DNA of 64,000 nucleotides from Takakia lepidozioides (GCA_030704615.1 CM060734.1:11592001-11656000), one strand, 5' to 3'. Numbered from the stretch's first letter, positions 42,271 to 53,580 are shown. Notes: generated by a model from the letters alone, not told the origin. Translations and numbers: made by a program.

Positions 42271-43730
42271 CTCTAGTGGTTGTTTGCAAACCCCTTCGGT
42301 TGCATGGCAGTTTCCCTGGGCAACCAGACCTCCGCACTTCCCTATTCGTTTCCACCTAGCGATTTTGCGTGGTGGGCAAGGAAATACCCCGTCCCAGAGG
42401 AGGGTGGGCCCTGAAAGTTGGGTGGGCTCGTGGATACCCGCGCAATCTGCTGGAACTTTGGCCACGCATTCTGAACTGTGAATTGAGAGGACCCCTTGCA
42501 CTTCTAAGAAGAGAGAGAGAGATAGATTACTGAAAGACACAGGAGGGAAGGGCAAGAGCTGAGATATGCGATGCTGTGAGGAGTTGATCAAGGCTTTGCG
42601 CGGGATGAGCTAGTAGAACGTAGCTTGCAATGTGAGAGGTTTTTAGGATCGTAATGAGGTTGACAGAGAAACTTGTAGATATCATAAATGATGACGGCCG
42701 CCAACACTGGTGAGCCGTCTCCCCATTGACGATGAAGGAATGAGTGTATAGTAAACTTGTACTTACTTGGGATGAAAATGTGATGAACTTTCAAGGTATT
42801 GATGAAAGAAATCAGTCATTACAGCGAGAAATCACTCATTTTAGTGAGAGATGACCCGTAAGAATCCGATGTGCCTGTCTCGTGTATGAATCCTCTAGTG
42901 CATTTGCTGATAACTCATAAAACTCCTTAGATCATAAGAGACCCGTGGTTGAAGGAGAGAGACAAAGAGACCGTTGGGCTCCCCTCTCATCGCATAACGC
43001 GGAGCTCCAGGGCCCCATGTGTCTTATAAGTTATTCTTCAAAAACATTCAAGAGTTTAAATTATGAAGGTCCTGTTTTTGTCCAACAATGCTATTAAAGC
43101 ATATTTACATAATTTTAATCTTTGATTAAATGAGATGTATAGAGTTATAGGCGTTGGCCAACGTCCTATAGCATGTGCTCCCTTGGTCGAACTGAGACTT
43201 TGTTCACATCAAAGTGGAAGTCATTATTGTGACCAACTTGCTATCAATTAGTCAGAGAGAGATAGCTTGATTTGTTCTTGTTGGAGAAATTACTCATTTG
43301 AAGTTCAAATGCACCAATAGTGATGCTGTTGGGATGACACCTTAGATCTCTTCTTTAAGTTAATGCCGCATGACATAACTCTATGAAGGTTATGAAATAA
43401 GTTTGTAGGAACTCCAAGCATCATTAACAATATAGATTGTTACATGCTTGAATGACACTTTAAACTGTTTGAAATGGCCATTAGACTCAATCGTCTCCAT
43501 GACTTCATGAGTATTCCTTCGTGGGCTTCTTTGCCTAGGAATAATGTTCACCACATTTAGGTGCTTATGATATACTATATTGATGCAAAGTTTGATTTTA
43601 TAAATATTATTTTAGATCATGAAGATCTTAGATATTCTTTGATAGTTGTTTGACAATCATAACTACTAGTATTACAATACTAACATAAATTTTTAAGTCG
43701 ACTCTCATTAGATCTCTATGGATCGGTTGA
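42271..43730. other. No gene seen
   Basis: Mostly AT-rich DNA with short closed frames. The part next to 43730 should be internal sequence of the Copia-type element whose LTR follows, but no pol domain is visible. Confidence 0.4.
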
Positions 43731-43748
43731 GCACTAGCTTTGATACCA
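43731..43748 (-). promoter_or_regulatory. Copia-type primer-binding site
   Basis: On the minus strand TGGTATCAAAGCTAGTGC follows the LTR. It resembles the TGGTATCAGAGC site complementary to initiator Met tRNA used by most Ty1/Copia elements. Confidence 0.7.
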
Positions 43749-43964
43749 TGTTAAATATATGGAGAGATAGAGTGACTTGTAATTGATAATGAAGAAGATG
43801 TTACAATAGTGATCGTGTGCAAGCTCACTTTAAGACATGTGAACAATCATGACTATTGATACAACCAATAGGTATAAGTCACACAGATCACAACTCTTAG
43901 ACAAAGAGTTGTGTCCTTTTAGGATTCACCATCTGAGGTTGAATGTTAGAATTGACTTCCAACA
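43749..43964 (-). repeat. Ty1/Copia-type 5' LTR (216 bp)
   Basis: On the minus strand it starts TGTTGGAAGTCAATTCTAAC and ends CCATATATTTAACA, directly followed by the primer-binding site. TG...CA ends and small size fit a Copia or TRIM-type LTR. GATTT follows on the outer side. No second LTR or coding region was found to the left, so the element is degraded or very short. Confidence 0.65.
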
Positions 43965-44419
43965 GATTTTAATCTCTCGTTGACCATTGACTCGGCGTTG
44001 ACCATTGAATCCGGTTTTGTCCAATGGCAGTTCATACATTGTTCTACATATATTAGACAATGCATACTTAAACCTAGGACCTCCACGTTATAACATTTCT
44101 AAGATACTACACACTAACCAACACATCTACAATACATCTATGTATCACAAAAGCAGTCCAAGTATATATACATATCAAGAGTTATTTCCTGGTGACTACC
44201 ACTATCTCAATCCTATCATTGTGTTGCAGATTATGAGTACTCTGTAGGAGCTCTCACAGCTGGAACTTGCACCGAGAATTGTCCCTAGAGTTCTTTAAGA
44301 ACAAATATCTATCAAGGGCCTAAGTTTTGCGAAGCTGCATTGCAACTTATTGTTGGACAATGACTATAGTCTGAGGATGCCAAGCCCATTATGCTCTACA
44401 ATCTACTCCCAGAACCAAT
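43965..44419. other. No gene seen; AT-rich flank
   Basis: A mostly AT-rich stretch with one short Tyr/Ser-rich frame (44005-44247) and no domain. Confidence 0.4.
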
Positions 44420-44863
44420 TTTCTGCGACGCCCCCAGGAAGCTGCGACGTCGGGGAATCGCAACAGAACGTCGTAGCGCCACAACCCCAGCGACGGCCGG
44501 GGCGCTCCTACGACGGCGGGGAATCGCAGTGCTAAACAAAAAAAACAAAAAAACATTCCCCGCCGTCGTAGGAGCGCCCGGCCGTCGCAAAAGCGTCGCT
44601 GGGGCTGCGGCACTGCAACGCCTCGTTGCGATTCTCCGGCGTCGCAACCCCCAGCGCGCTGGCGGGGGAATGGGGTCAGGCCCCTTTCCGGCGACGACAT
44701 GGCATCGCAAGATGCCACGCCGTCGTCCGAGCGCCGGCGTTGCGACGCCCCGACGTTGCAATTCTCGGGCCAGGCGCCTGCGCGACGCTGCAGTCCCAGG
44801 GGGGTCGGCACGTCCGGCGCGCCCAGGGGTCCCGGCGTCGCTAACCCCCTTAACGTAGTAGTG
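44420..44863 (+). mobile_element. GC-rich CACTA-like right end, copy 1
   Basis: The right end reads CGTCGCTAACCCCCTTAACG then TAGTAGTG (ends 44863), the complement of a CACTACTACG start. To its left the DNA is extremely rich in GCGACG and CGTCGC words. It contains a long inverted repeat: arm 44487-44525 pairs with 44555-44602 around an A-rich loop (CAAAAAAAACAAAAAAAC). Such clustered subterminal repeats fit CACTA transposase-binding regions. The left terminus is not recognisable. Overlapping long frames on both strands are by-products of the GC-rich repeat. Confidence 0.45.
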
Positions 44864-45394
44864 AGTCATTTGCACACAAGAAGTATGACTTTTGCAAGCC
44901 CAAAACACCAAAAGGGAGGCAGCCACGAAAACTGTTGCGACAAAGCTGGAGAAACGAAGAGATGAGTACCCAGAGGAAAAGCCTTTAGAAGTGCTAGGTA
45001 GAAATGGTTAACCCAGAAAACAGCAGGAGCTTGTACACAGATGAGTCACTTGTTAAAATCTGTGTGAAAATGCTTCTCAAAACTAGGCTACACTAGTTCA
45101 ATTTCCGTTGCAAATGCTTGAGGAACAATAACAAGGAACTGAGTGACTGCTCAACAAAGGTGAACTACGTCATCCTAAAATCAAGAATTTGTCCTACAAA
45201 GCAAAATTTCAGAAATGACATGGCGTTTTTTATAAGGCCTGTGCGCAGCAATCCCGCACCCATTTGACGTGAGCTGCAGGGAGAGGACGACAACAAGCAC
45301 AAAAAGAGAGAGAACAAAGGGATATAGAAGGAGAGAAAGAAGTAGCTTTGTGTTTGAAATTCCAATTCAAAATTTTCCCACCTAAATTCAAATG
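44864..45394. other. No gene seen between the two CACTA-like ends
   Basis: Normal-GC DNA without domains. A purine-rich stretch lies at 45290-45340. Confidence 0.4.
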
Positions 45395-45743
45395 TACCCC
45401 CCTAAACTGCGACGTCTGGACGTCTGGGGGTTGCAAATGCGACCCCCGGACGTCCCTAATGCGGCGTTGCAGAAAAACAATTTATTTATTTATTTAGTAT
45501 TATTTTTGCGATGCACGGACGTCGCAAGTCGCGTCGGCGCCACGGCGTCGCAGGTCGCGGCCGGGGATCCTGGGGGGTTTGCGATTCCCCGACGACGCTA
45601 ATTAGCGACGTTTCGAGAGCGACTTCTCGACGTCGCAAAATGCCCCCGGCGCGCCCCGGACGCCTTAGAGTATTTCCGTCGCTAATCGCGGCGGTTGGAG
45701 GTCGTTGGGGCATCGCTAAACCCCCCCCCCAAACGTAGTAGTG
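45395..45743 (+). mobile_element. GC-rich CACTA-like right end, copy 2
   Basis: The right end reads GGCATCGCTAAACCCCC, a C-run, then AAACGTAGTAGTG (ends 45743). It differs from copy 1 by a few bases and has the same orientation, 880 bp further on. It again shows dense GCGACG/CGTCGC words and an inverted pair (GACGTCC...GGACGTC) around an AT-rich loop (TTTATTTATTTATTTAG). No left terminus is visible. Confidence 0.45.
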
Positions 45744-46905
45744 ACTACCGGAGACCACTTGACCAGTGCTCAGTGGAATACCAATTTGAGACAGCCTCCA
45801 TGGTCCAGCGACCATGCTTTTTTGGTCCAAACTAATCTGTAATTCTCATAATATGCCTACACAGCAATAAAGAATTAGGACGACATAACCCTGAGTGGGA
45901 TGGTTATCTCCTTTGCTTCTGACCCAAGTTTTCCAATTCAGGCAAGTAAGAATCAACAAAGCAACCACAGACTCCGTCTCTCTCTCAGAAGAGACTCTCC
46001 ACACATATAACTTTTTCAACCTCTGGGAAAAACTTCCAGATTTCACAGAAAACCCGTTCAACTAAGTGTGCAAATTTTCTGGTTGTGTCTACCTTTTTTC
46101 TAACACTCTCGGGAAGTTTTGACTCTGGCTCGAGGTAGGTTGCAATTCCACAGCTCTTCTTCTCCAGTGCTAAGATTCCCCATCAAATCCACTCAATGAA
46201 ACAGTACTAGACAAGTGCCAGTTTGGCACCGAAAGACATGTCCATTTCACGTGTAGTTGTTGGTTGACAACGCCCACACGTAACCTCGGGGGGGCCACTC
46301 CTTATCAGTTTGGTAGACATGTGCAATAAAAGGGTATTTTCCTAGGGGGTATTAATTTATTTTTTTGGTTTTTTCTATACCTATAATTATATAATTTTCT
46401 AATATACAGCATTTTTGAATAGGCTATTTTTTTAAAAAATATTCAGCAGCAACCATGAATATTTGATATGCTATACTAATATAAAAATAAATAAAATAAT
46501 TTTTTACAAAACAAAAACTTGTGTTTTACATTTCCATGCAAACTTGCATTTTATATTTCATTACTTGCTAGAAACAAACTCATCTAGAGTATCACTATCG
46601 ACATCAGCGAGGGTGTATACATTCTGACCTCTATCGTAAGTCAGAGTTACTGAGCTAATAATAAAATCAATATCTATCCATTTACTATCAGTGACATCGT
46701 ACTTAAACTTCAGATGCCCTCTAGACTTAGAGAAGTAATTTAATAGTACCATGATATTGGTTGATGGTTTGTTGAAGAGATCTAGTACTGGCTAATGGGA
46801 GATCCCCCATCTAGTGCCCACTTTCCTCCTCATCTTTTGTATCCTACCTATCCACCAGGTATCATGATCCACACCAGCACAACAGATTTTCCTTACTCAA
46901 TGACT
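45744..46905. other. No gene recognised; AT-rich
   Basis: The short minus frame 46561-46752 could be a remnant downstream of the Penelope-like RT, but its residues do not match RT motifs that I know. The 46330-46560 part is strongly AT-rich. Confidence 0.35.
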
Positions 46906-47829
46906 TCACTTAGGCACTGATCTATGGATATGGCAACATGACATCAAATGGTTATCTTCCTCAAGCAAAATGGGAAACAGATGGTGATGCAACCACTTGG
47001 AAGCGTGCTCAAAAACATATCCGTTGTATGAACAAATCGGCCTCCCAACCACCACAGGCTTGTGCATTTTGGGCACGAGATAGAACATGCAGGGTCAGTA
47101 GCCCCCTTGGGACTTGAACGCCAAAAAGTCCCTTGTCTACCTGTCAATCAAACCAAACAAGAGAGCGGAAACGAGCAATGCATCCAAACCATATGTGAGA
47201 TTGTCAAATGGGATCTCTGCCACGGATTTGTAAACTTGTCCATCGTGGAGTTGGCGGTGTGCCTCATCCACATACCAGTCCTTCCGCATGATCACCAACC
47301 CAAGATTTTTGTCTGCTGGCTTGATGACGATGGACTCATCTCTGCTCAGATAACGTATCGCAGTCTTGAGGTGACCTCGAATAGAAGACCTGTAGGCAGA
47401 GCGAGCCACATCCCTTAACCTAGTCTCTACAATGTTGCGACCCTCGATGATAATGCTTTCCAAAGTAGGAAGTCGCACACACGGATCCCAAGAAGGTTGA
47501 GGAACTCTGCAAGGAGGAATGGGTCTATCTCTAGCATCCCTGAAGTGATATCGAAGACGTAAAGATCGAGCCAAAGAGTCATAAGCATCAAGAATAGAAG
47601 AGGGAGAAGGAGGAGTAGGATGTGGAATAAAACTCAAACCTAGGCCTAAAAGCTTCTTTTCAAAACAAGAGAGTGGACAATTGGCCATGTTGTGGATTGC
47701 CACGTTGGTTAACCTATTCTCTACCTGAGAGACTCTCTTGCAAGAAAAAAGATAAAGCTTATAGCCCTCTACATCCCTCAACGGCCACCAGAAGAGCTTG
47801 CGAGCTCTCTTCCGCTTGGATCTGCCCAT
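46906..47829 (-). pseudogene. Penelope-like element reverse transcriptase
   Basis: The frame 47829-47137 has RLTNVAIHNMANCPLSCFEK, then KKLLGLGLSFIPHPT, YLSRDESIVIKPADKNLGLV and IMRKDWYVDEAHRQLHDGQV. After a frameshift (about 47130) FYLVPKMHKPVVVGRPICSY and HASKWLHHHLFPILL follow. The series N-L-x-x-x-LS...E..LL-x-x-GL-x-F-x-P, I-V-I-K-P-A-D-K-x-x-G-x-V-V/I-M, RQL-x-D-x-x-x-Y and F-Y-L-x-P-K-x-H-K...GRPI is that of Penelope-like element RTs, not LTR or L1 RTs. The catalytic DD box would lie further left and is not found, and no GIY-YIG endonuclease is seen. The element is truncated and frameshifted. Confidence 0.65.
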
Positions 47830-48314
47830 GTGACCTTCTTCTTGAGCTTTTGTTGTTGGTTTTTCCCCGACTTTTGTTGTCCAGAACCAAAACGGGTCTG
47901 AGAACGTAGGGCGGATTTGCTCGGAGAAGATGAACGCGATGTAGCGAAACGGGTGCGAGCAGTCCCATTCCGCTGTTGGCCATTTCCCTGCTGCTTTGAA
48001 GAGTTTGCCTTGGAGGAAGTTACCTTGGCTTTTGCTGAAGTGCCTCGGCCGGTAGGTTGAGTCTTAGAGACTCGTCGAGCAGGCAAGCGGCCACGCTGTT
48101 GTTGCCTCTTGTGGTTAGGAGAGGAAGAACGCGCTCGTTGTTGTTGCTTAGGGCGAGTAAGAGAGAGAGAAGTTTTCTTTCCTGAGTTGGAAAGTTGTTT
48201 CTGAACCTCTTTCCTTACTAGCTCGGCAATGGTAGGCTCAGTAGGAAGAACATCAGCATCTGCCATGGCCTGATCTCTAGCTCGGTTCCTTTCATGAAAC
48301 GCCTTTTCCCTCAT
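47778..48314 (-). pseudogene. Basic N-terminal ORF of the Penelope-like element
   Basis: The 178-residue frame starts MREKAFHERNRARDQAMADA, includes TIAELVRKEVQKQLSNSG, then a long Gln/Arg/Ser/Lys-rich disordered stretch ending QQKLKKKVTWADPSG. It overlaps the RT frame by about 50 bases in a different frame. Such a basic, disordered leader would suit RNA binding. The overlap could be a decay frameshift or a recoding site; I cannot tell from one copy. Confidence 0.5.
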
Positions 48315-48467
48315 TGTAGTACCGAGGTTGTGGTTGGCGCGAAAGCAAGAAATTCCAGCAAATCAAGCTGTAGTGGCTTGAGTGCACACAAAGTCAAGCT
48401 CATCAAAGATCCAAGAAGAATCCTCAATCTGGTCTGTGCAAGAAGATACATCCACATGCAAGTTGTT

Positions 48468-49385
48468 TTGTCATGTTGAGATGTCCCGAACCGCGGGGCC
48501 CCAGCCCTGGTGCTTGGTACCGTTGGAAAGCCCTCGACGAGGAGGGGTGCACGGGCTTGGTCTCATGATTTTTGGACCTGCGGTGTGGGAGATGTGGAAT
48601 TTTAAGTACTTTTGGTCGCTGGAAATTCACGAAAAATAGCAAAGTGGGCATTCCTGGACAATGGTTGGAGCCTCTACAGGAGAGATATCAAGGGAAAGGT
48701 CTCCGGTTCAAATCTGTTCGTAGGCTCGTGGAAAAAAACTTACTTAGATGACATTGGACACTTGGGCCAACAACACAGGCTATCCTAGAGATTACATTTT
48801 GGCCTCGACAATACAAAAGCACTTTGATACATAGGGGATTGAACTTGGACTTAGATGATACTGGACACTTGGGCCAACGACACAGGCTACCCTAGTCAAT
48901 ATGTGAAGCGAGACATTTGTTTTGTTTTGTTTGTTTTGTTTTGTCACGTTGAGATGTCCCAAACCGCAGGGCCCAGCCTTGGTGCTTGGTATTGTTGGAA
49001 AGCCCTCAGTAAGGAGGGGTACACGGGCTTGGTCTCATGGTTTTGGACCTGCGGTGTGGGAGATGTCGAATTTAAGTACTTTTGGTCGTTGGAAATTCGC
49101 AAAAAATACGAAAGTGGGCTTTCCTGGCACAATGATCGGAGCCTCGACGAGAGAGATATCAAGGAAAAGGTCTCCTGTTCAAATCAGGTCGTAGATTCCG
49201 TGGAAAAAAAATGATTAGACTTGGATGACTTAGATGACATTGGGCACTTGGGCCAACGGCACATGCTATCCTAGAGGTCATACTTGGGCCTAGACATAGC
49301 AGACGCACTTGAATGCATAGGAGATTGCACTTGGGCTTACATGACCTTGGACACTTGGGCCAATGGCACAGGCTACCCTAGTAGC
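48468..49385. repeat. Two tandem ~473-bp units with tRNA-like Pol III boxes (SINE-like)
   Basis: GAGATGTCCCGAACCGC-type sequence begins each unit (48478 and 48950). The unit includes TAGCAAAGTGGG (48637-48648), a perfect A-box (TRGCNNAGYNGG), and GGTTCAAATC (48705-48714), a B-box, 57 bp later. Unit 2 has a T-arm-like CCTGTTCAAATCAGG, then a short A-run. Each unit also carries two copies of a CACTTGGGCCAACRRCACAG block about 105 bp apart (48760, 48865, 49240, 49345). This looks like a tRNA-derived SINE caught in a tandem duplication. A (TTTGT)n stretch separates the units (48917-48944). Confidence 0.5.
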
Positions 49386-49628
49386 TGTGATGATACACTC
49401 ACCTGCGCATTCCACCATACCATAACCGATTTTTAGAGCGGACTCGCTGACGTGGCGGGATTTGAGCAGGGGTGCTATATAAAGTATTCTACGACCTACT
49501 AGATTTTAACTACCTACTTGCTGCGGGGATGAAAACTTCATATCACAGCTCCAAATGGATAGAAAACGTGGTGGTAGGTACGTACAAGGGTAAACTGACT
49601 GGCTGGCTGCCCTAAAATCTGGTAGCGC
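49386..49628. other. Intergenic, with TATA box
   Basis: No coding signal. It contains the TATA element at 49476 and leads into the foldback at 49629. Confidence 0.4.
49476..49484 (+). promoter_or_regulatory. TATA box upstream of foldback and BTB gene
   Basis: TATATAAAG in GGGGTGCTATATAAAGTATT is a good plant core promoter element. The foldback lies about 145 bp and the BTB start codon 714 bp downstream, so it could serve either a hairpin transcript or the BTB mRNA with a long, intron-containing leader. Confidence 0.5.
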
Positions 49629-49734
49629 TCGAGAGGAGCTACCGGATATAGCAGGTCGCCATGACATCTCGCCGCTAACGCGGCTCGGTAGGTCCTGGCT
49701 CCCTGCTATATCCGGTAGCAGGGGCTCCTCTCGA
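49629..49734 (+). repeat. Foldback with 27-bp arms
   Basis: TCGAGAGGAGC plus TACCGGATATAGCAGG (49629-49655) pairs perfectly with CCTGCTATATCCGGTA (49702-49717) and GCTCCTCTCGA (49724-49734). The only interruption is a 6-base bulge. The 46-base loop has its own hairpin (GCCGC-TAAC-GCGGC). Size and a TATA box upstream would suit a microRNA precursor; a small inverted-repeat transposon is the alternative. Confidence 0.7.
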
Positions 49735-49739
49735 ATGCC

Positions 49740-50197
49740 ACCTAGTCCTTTCCATCTTGGAGGAATCCTTGCATTTTAGAATTTCGAATATAACTTGTTC
49801 CCATCCCATTCTGTTATGCACGTCAGCGTTCAAAAGATTGAGTGTAGTGCCACCCGTGCGACGCGTCATGCTAGGTGAGCTCGATTCCTCTTGTGAAGGA
49901 GGGAAATGAGTGGACATGCGTCAGGACAACATTCTCTAGGGTTCCTCTGGCATGGAAGGCTTGAGAAAGGATTGCATAGCTGGATGAGCTGCGGATCTAT
50001 GGTTCACTCTACTCTCGACTATGATGTAGGAAACCGATGTTTATCAGGGAGTTAACCCTTGGTGGGTTTTCTTATTCAGAGATCACAGAATTTTTATCTT
50101 GGTCGCTCTCGGCACCTGGCCCTCTTAATACTTGCCTCCAGTAAGATTATCTGCACTCTTATCAATCATTTTCTCTCTCATCGGTTTGAGCAGGACA
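49740..50197 (+). other. BTB gene leader region
   Basis: No ORF with features. A pyrimidine-rich stretch and AG at about 50165-50192 (TTTTCTCTCTCATCGGTTTGAGCAG-like) just before the start codon look like a splice acceptor of a 5'-UTR intron. Confidence 0.4.
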
Positions 50198-52075
50198 ATG
50201 GATAAACCAGAGAGAGAAAAGAGAGCCGGTCGCGATGTCATGCTACCGCAATGTGTAACCTGCAGTAATGAGCTCACCTGTTTGATCTATAACCGCAAGA
50301 AAAAGGCTTGGGTTGATGTTGCCTACTCAGCCCTCAATACTCCCAAGTGGTATGCGTGCTGCTCCAAGTGCCATGATGAGGCAGTGTCAGAGAACAATGC
50401 CGCTCATGAAGAGCAGGTGGAAGAATTGACGGAGCAAATCGAGGCCTTACAAGAGCGTTTGCAGTTTTTGCAGAAATGGGGTGCGGATCCTAATAAAGAC
50501 CCTCATGCCGATGTGATTTGCCATTCGAAGGAGGGAGATAAGCTTCAAGCACACCGATGCGTTCTGGTATTTTCTACATGTAACCAGTCTGTTCTCAACT
50601 GGGATCTAACCACTGAACAGAAACAACTAGGATAAAACTGGACAGCTCCATATCGCTAAACCTTCGTTTTGTTAGTGAAATGTATCAATTCGTTGTCTGT
50701 GGTACCAGCCATGTGTTTCTCCTTCTCAATATCTGAATCCCCCTCCTGAACTTAAGAAAGTGTCTGCGCTGATCTAGTAGATGCACATATTTCTTGTTAA
50801 GTGGCAACTTCAGGCATCGATCTATGTCTGGAAGCATTAAAAGACAATAATTTATGCAACGAGGTTTCTGAGTATGTTTCCAAAACCCCAGTCGCCTCTG
50901 GATTTGCCAGTGATGCATGCCCTGGATCTCATGCCAAAATAATTGACTGGATATGGCCTAAACCATCTCGGTTGTCAAAGGATTGTGCTTGAGGGTTCCC
51001 AGGAATATGACCATCCTACAGCCTGAGGTTGTGTGGGCCTGAAATCTGTCCATCCAAGATTAGTAAAAACGATGTTCTGCTTGCAACTGAAAATTTTATC
51101 TGAGCAGGTCATTATGAGAGGTCTATGAAGAGAGGCCACCAATTTGCTCTTGGTTTCAGCTTGTGGTTTGGTTTTTGCACCCATGTCCCCAATAGTGGGG
51201 CATGGGGGCACAAGCAGCGTCATCTGTTGTCCATGAGCCCCTTCGCTCTCATGGCTTCCATGAGAGAAGCCCATACACAGATACCAGAGGCGTCGCTCTC
51301 CTCTCCTTCATCTGCGGCTGAAGGGGCCAAAGCAGTTGCAGAGGGGATAAGTTCGGAAATGAAATCTTCACTGTAACCAAGAGAACCCTATTCTAATCCG
51401 TTCTGCTTTCATGCACTGGCTAGTAGCATTCTTGGGTTTCTGGGTTGTATTCATAGCACAGTTACCAGATGCTGTGGTCTCTAGCCCAGCTGGATTCGTC
51501 GTGGATCTTTCATTCAGGCTACAACCAGCAAAACTTCACTCATATCATGGAAGGATGAGAAGATTGGATTCTTTAGCACCTACAACCTTATCATGCTCTT
51601 GCTACTGTGATCTTTGCTTCAGGCCAGCAAGTCAGCAGTATATAAGACAATGCTGGGGGCGGATCTGAAAGAAGGGAGGACTGGTGATATTTATCTGAAA
51701 GACATGTCCACTGCAGTCTTGCGTCCTTTTCTTCGATTCTTCTACACAGCAGAGGTGACTTGTAATGATCTGAAGTTACACGCAGCCGACCTTATTGCTG
51801 CAGCACACAAGTACGAGGTTGAGGAACTGAAATCGGTATGTGAGAAGTTCATATGCAAGAATATGTCCTCAGAAAATGCTCTTGGCTTTATGGAGCTTGC
51901 AATTTTGTACAGCTGTGACACCTTGAAGTCAGCAGCCATGACCATGATTTCGGGTGACTGGAAGACCGTGGTCTCTTCAAAAGAGTATAAGTCATTTTGT
52001 GAAAGGGATGCTCGTGCCGTCATTGAAATGTATCAGGGCCTTGTGCCTTTTTTCAAGAGGCAGCATGTGGATTAG
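50198..52075 (+). CDS. BTB/POZ domain protein, At4g08455-like
   Basis: There are two coding exons, 50198-50566 and 51623-52075, with a 1056-bp GT-AG intron in phase 0, giving 273 residues. I chose ATG 50198 because it heads MDKPEREKR and lies in ACAATGG context. The N-terminus has cysteine pairs (CVTC, CSKC) and a coiled coil (EEQVEELTEQIEALQERLQF). The BTB domain spans about residues 107-215: HADVICHSKEGDKLQAHRCV joins ASKSAVYKTMLGADL exactly across the intron. AADLIAAAHKYEVEELKSVC and a BACK-like tail follow. The order matches Arabidopsis At4g08455, a presumed substrate adaptor of Cullin-3 ubiquitin ligases. All frames are intact. Confidence 0.85.
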
Positions 52076-53580
52076 CTTGGTCCTTCATGCTAGATGCGGG
52101 TCTTCTTCTGTGGGTCAAGAAGACCTCTTAAAAGGACAGATACCTACTGGAGGTTAACTGTACTTGTAGGACATCCAGTACAATTGCAACAGAACAGGGG
52201 GCTCATTACAATATGGCCCTAATGAAGGCGGTGCTAAAACGAGGCATGTGGATGGTTACTGGACCTATGGCAAGACCATACCTGGTGGTAGTAGATGTTC
52301 GAGGACACAATGACAAAGCATGGTGGAGGTGATTTTCAAATGTCATTTTTGTGACTCCTGAAGGTTAAGCGACTCAATGATTACTTGGGCTGTAAGAATT
52401 CATGTGCCTTCCTGTTGGCATTCCTGAGTTGAACCTTGTGGATGGTCTTTCCTTTCATCAAGACACTGAATAGTAATCAGAAGTGATCTGACCAGATGTG
52501 GTGACATGCGCTTGGACATCAGCTTTATCATCCCAGTACAGTTACAAGAATCATCTCTCAGGTTTCATGGACGCTGGCAGCATCGCCTTTGTGCAAAGTG
52601 CTACATTGGTTACAGACATTCAAGGCGATGTCTAAACAGCAACAAATGATCCTGCTGGTGCTCATTCGTCAGTATCAATGTGCCTAAGTGACACTTTGTT
52701 ACATGTAATGGGTCTTATGGGTAATAACTCTTGTATGTAATCAAGGATTTGTGGATGAACACACAGTTTGTCACATAATTAGAGCTTTCCTGATGAATGT
52801 CTGTGGACGTGATTGAGCTTTCACAATGCAAACAGCATAGTGAAAGGGTGTGGATAGATCAAAGTTGCAGGTGAAGATGACCAGCATAAAATTGCATCAC
52901 TGAAGGGTAGAGCAGTACATGATCTTCCTTTACGCAAAGAGAATGGTGGCCTGTGTGTGCAAAGGCTTTGAGGCAGTCCCATGCGCAGAAAGCTTGCAGA
53001 TTGCTCCCAGCTATAAAGTGACAGGGGGGTGTCTACAAACAAGTGCCGCACCCTGAATATGCAAATATGGTTGCTAATTCACTTGTTGGGACCACCAGGA
53101 GAGTTTCTCCTGCCACATCATTGGAGATCCCCACTGGTGGATGCAGACATGCCTGAATTCCGCGTTGGTTTTTTCCCGTACATGGCTGGAGTATGGCGTG
53201 CACGGGACTGATTATGTTCTGTTGTAGAGTCCCAGTAAAGTAAACTTGGCATGCTTCCAGTGGGCTATAGTGCCTGCAATTTGTCATGGGAGAGTATGTG
53301 AGAAAAATAGTGAAAAGGGCAGCCTGCAGAGGCCACGCCTTTCTGTAGTGGGAAGGAACATGCAGTGGGGAAGAGCAGGTAGCATTTGAGGATAGTTTTC
53401 TTGAGGTTCAACAAAGGGTCTCATCAGTCTCCACAATCTTATTCACTTATGCGGATTTTTGTGCTATACGGACTACGTATTTTGCGCATACGGTGTATGT
53501 ATTTGTTGTTGTGGTTTCGCCATTTCTGGCGAAACTAGGTCGGCTGCTGCCACGTGGGGGGGAGTCGCCGTCGCAGTCGA
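52076..53580. other. No gene seen; BTB 3' region and intergenic
   Basis: The first few hundred bases are likely 3' UTR. A TGTAATGGG/TGTATGTAAT region near 52700-52745 could hold the polyadenylation signal. Short frames at 52821-53287 show no domain. Confidence 0.4.

Noticed and set aside
44389-44965. Several long overlapping frames on both strands
   Set aside because: They are by-products of very GC-rich GCGACG repeat DNA of the CACTA-like end; Ala/Arg/Gly composition with no domain.
48637-48720. Possible functional tRNA gene
   Set aside because: A- and B-boxes are present, but no acceptor stem or full cloverleaf can be drawn, and the unit is a tandem repeat with an A-run; better read as SINE-like.
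51411-51668. Extra coding frame within the BTB intron
   Set aside because: The intron has clear GT and AG borders that rejoin the BTB domain in phase; the frame shows no domain and crosses the acceptor site.
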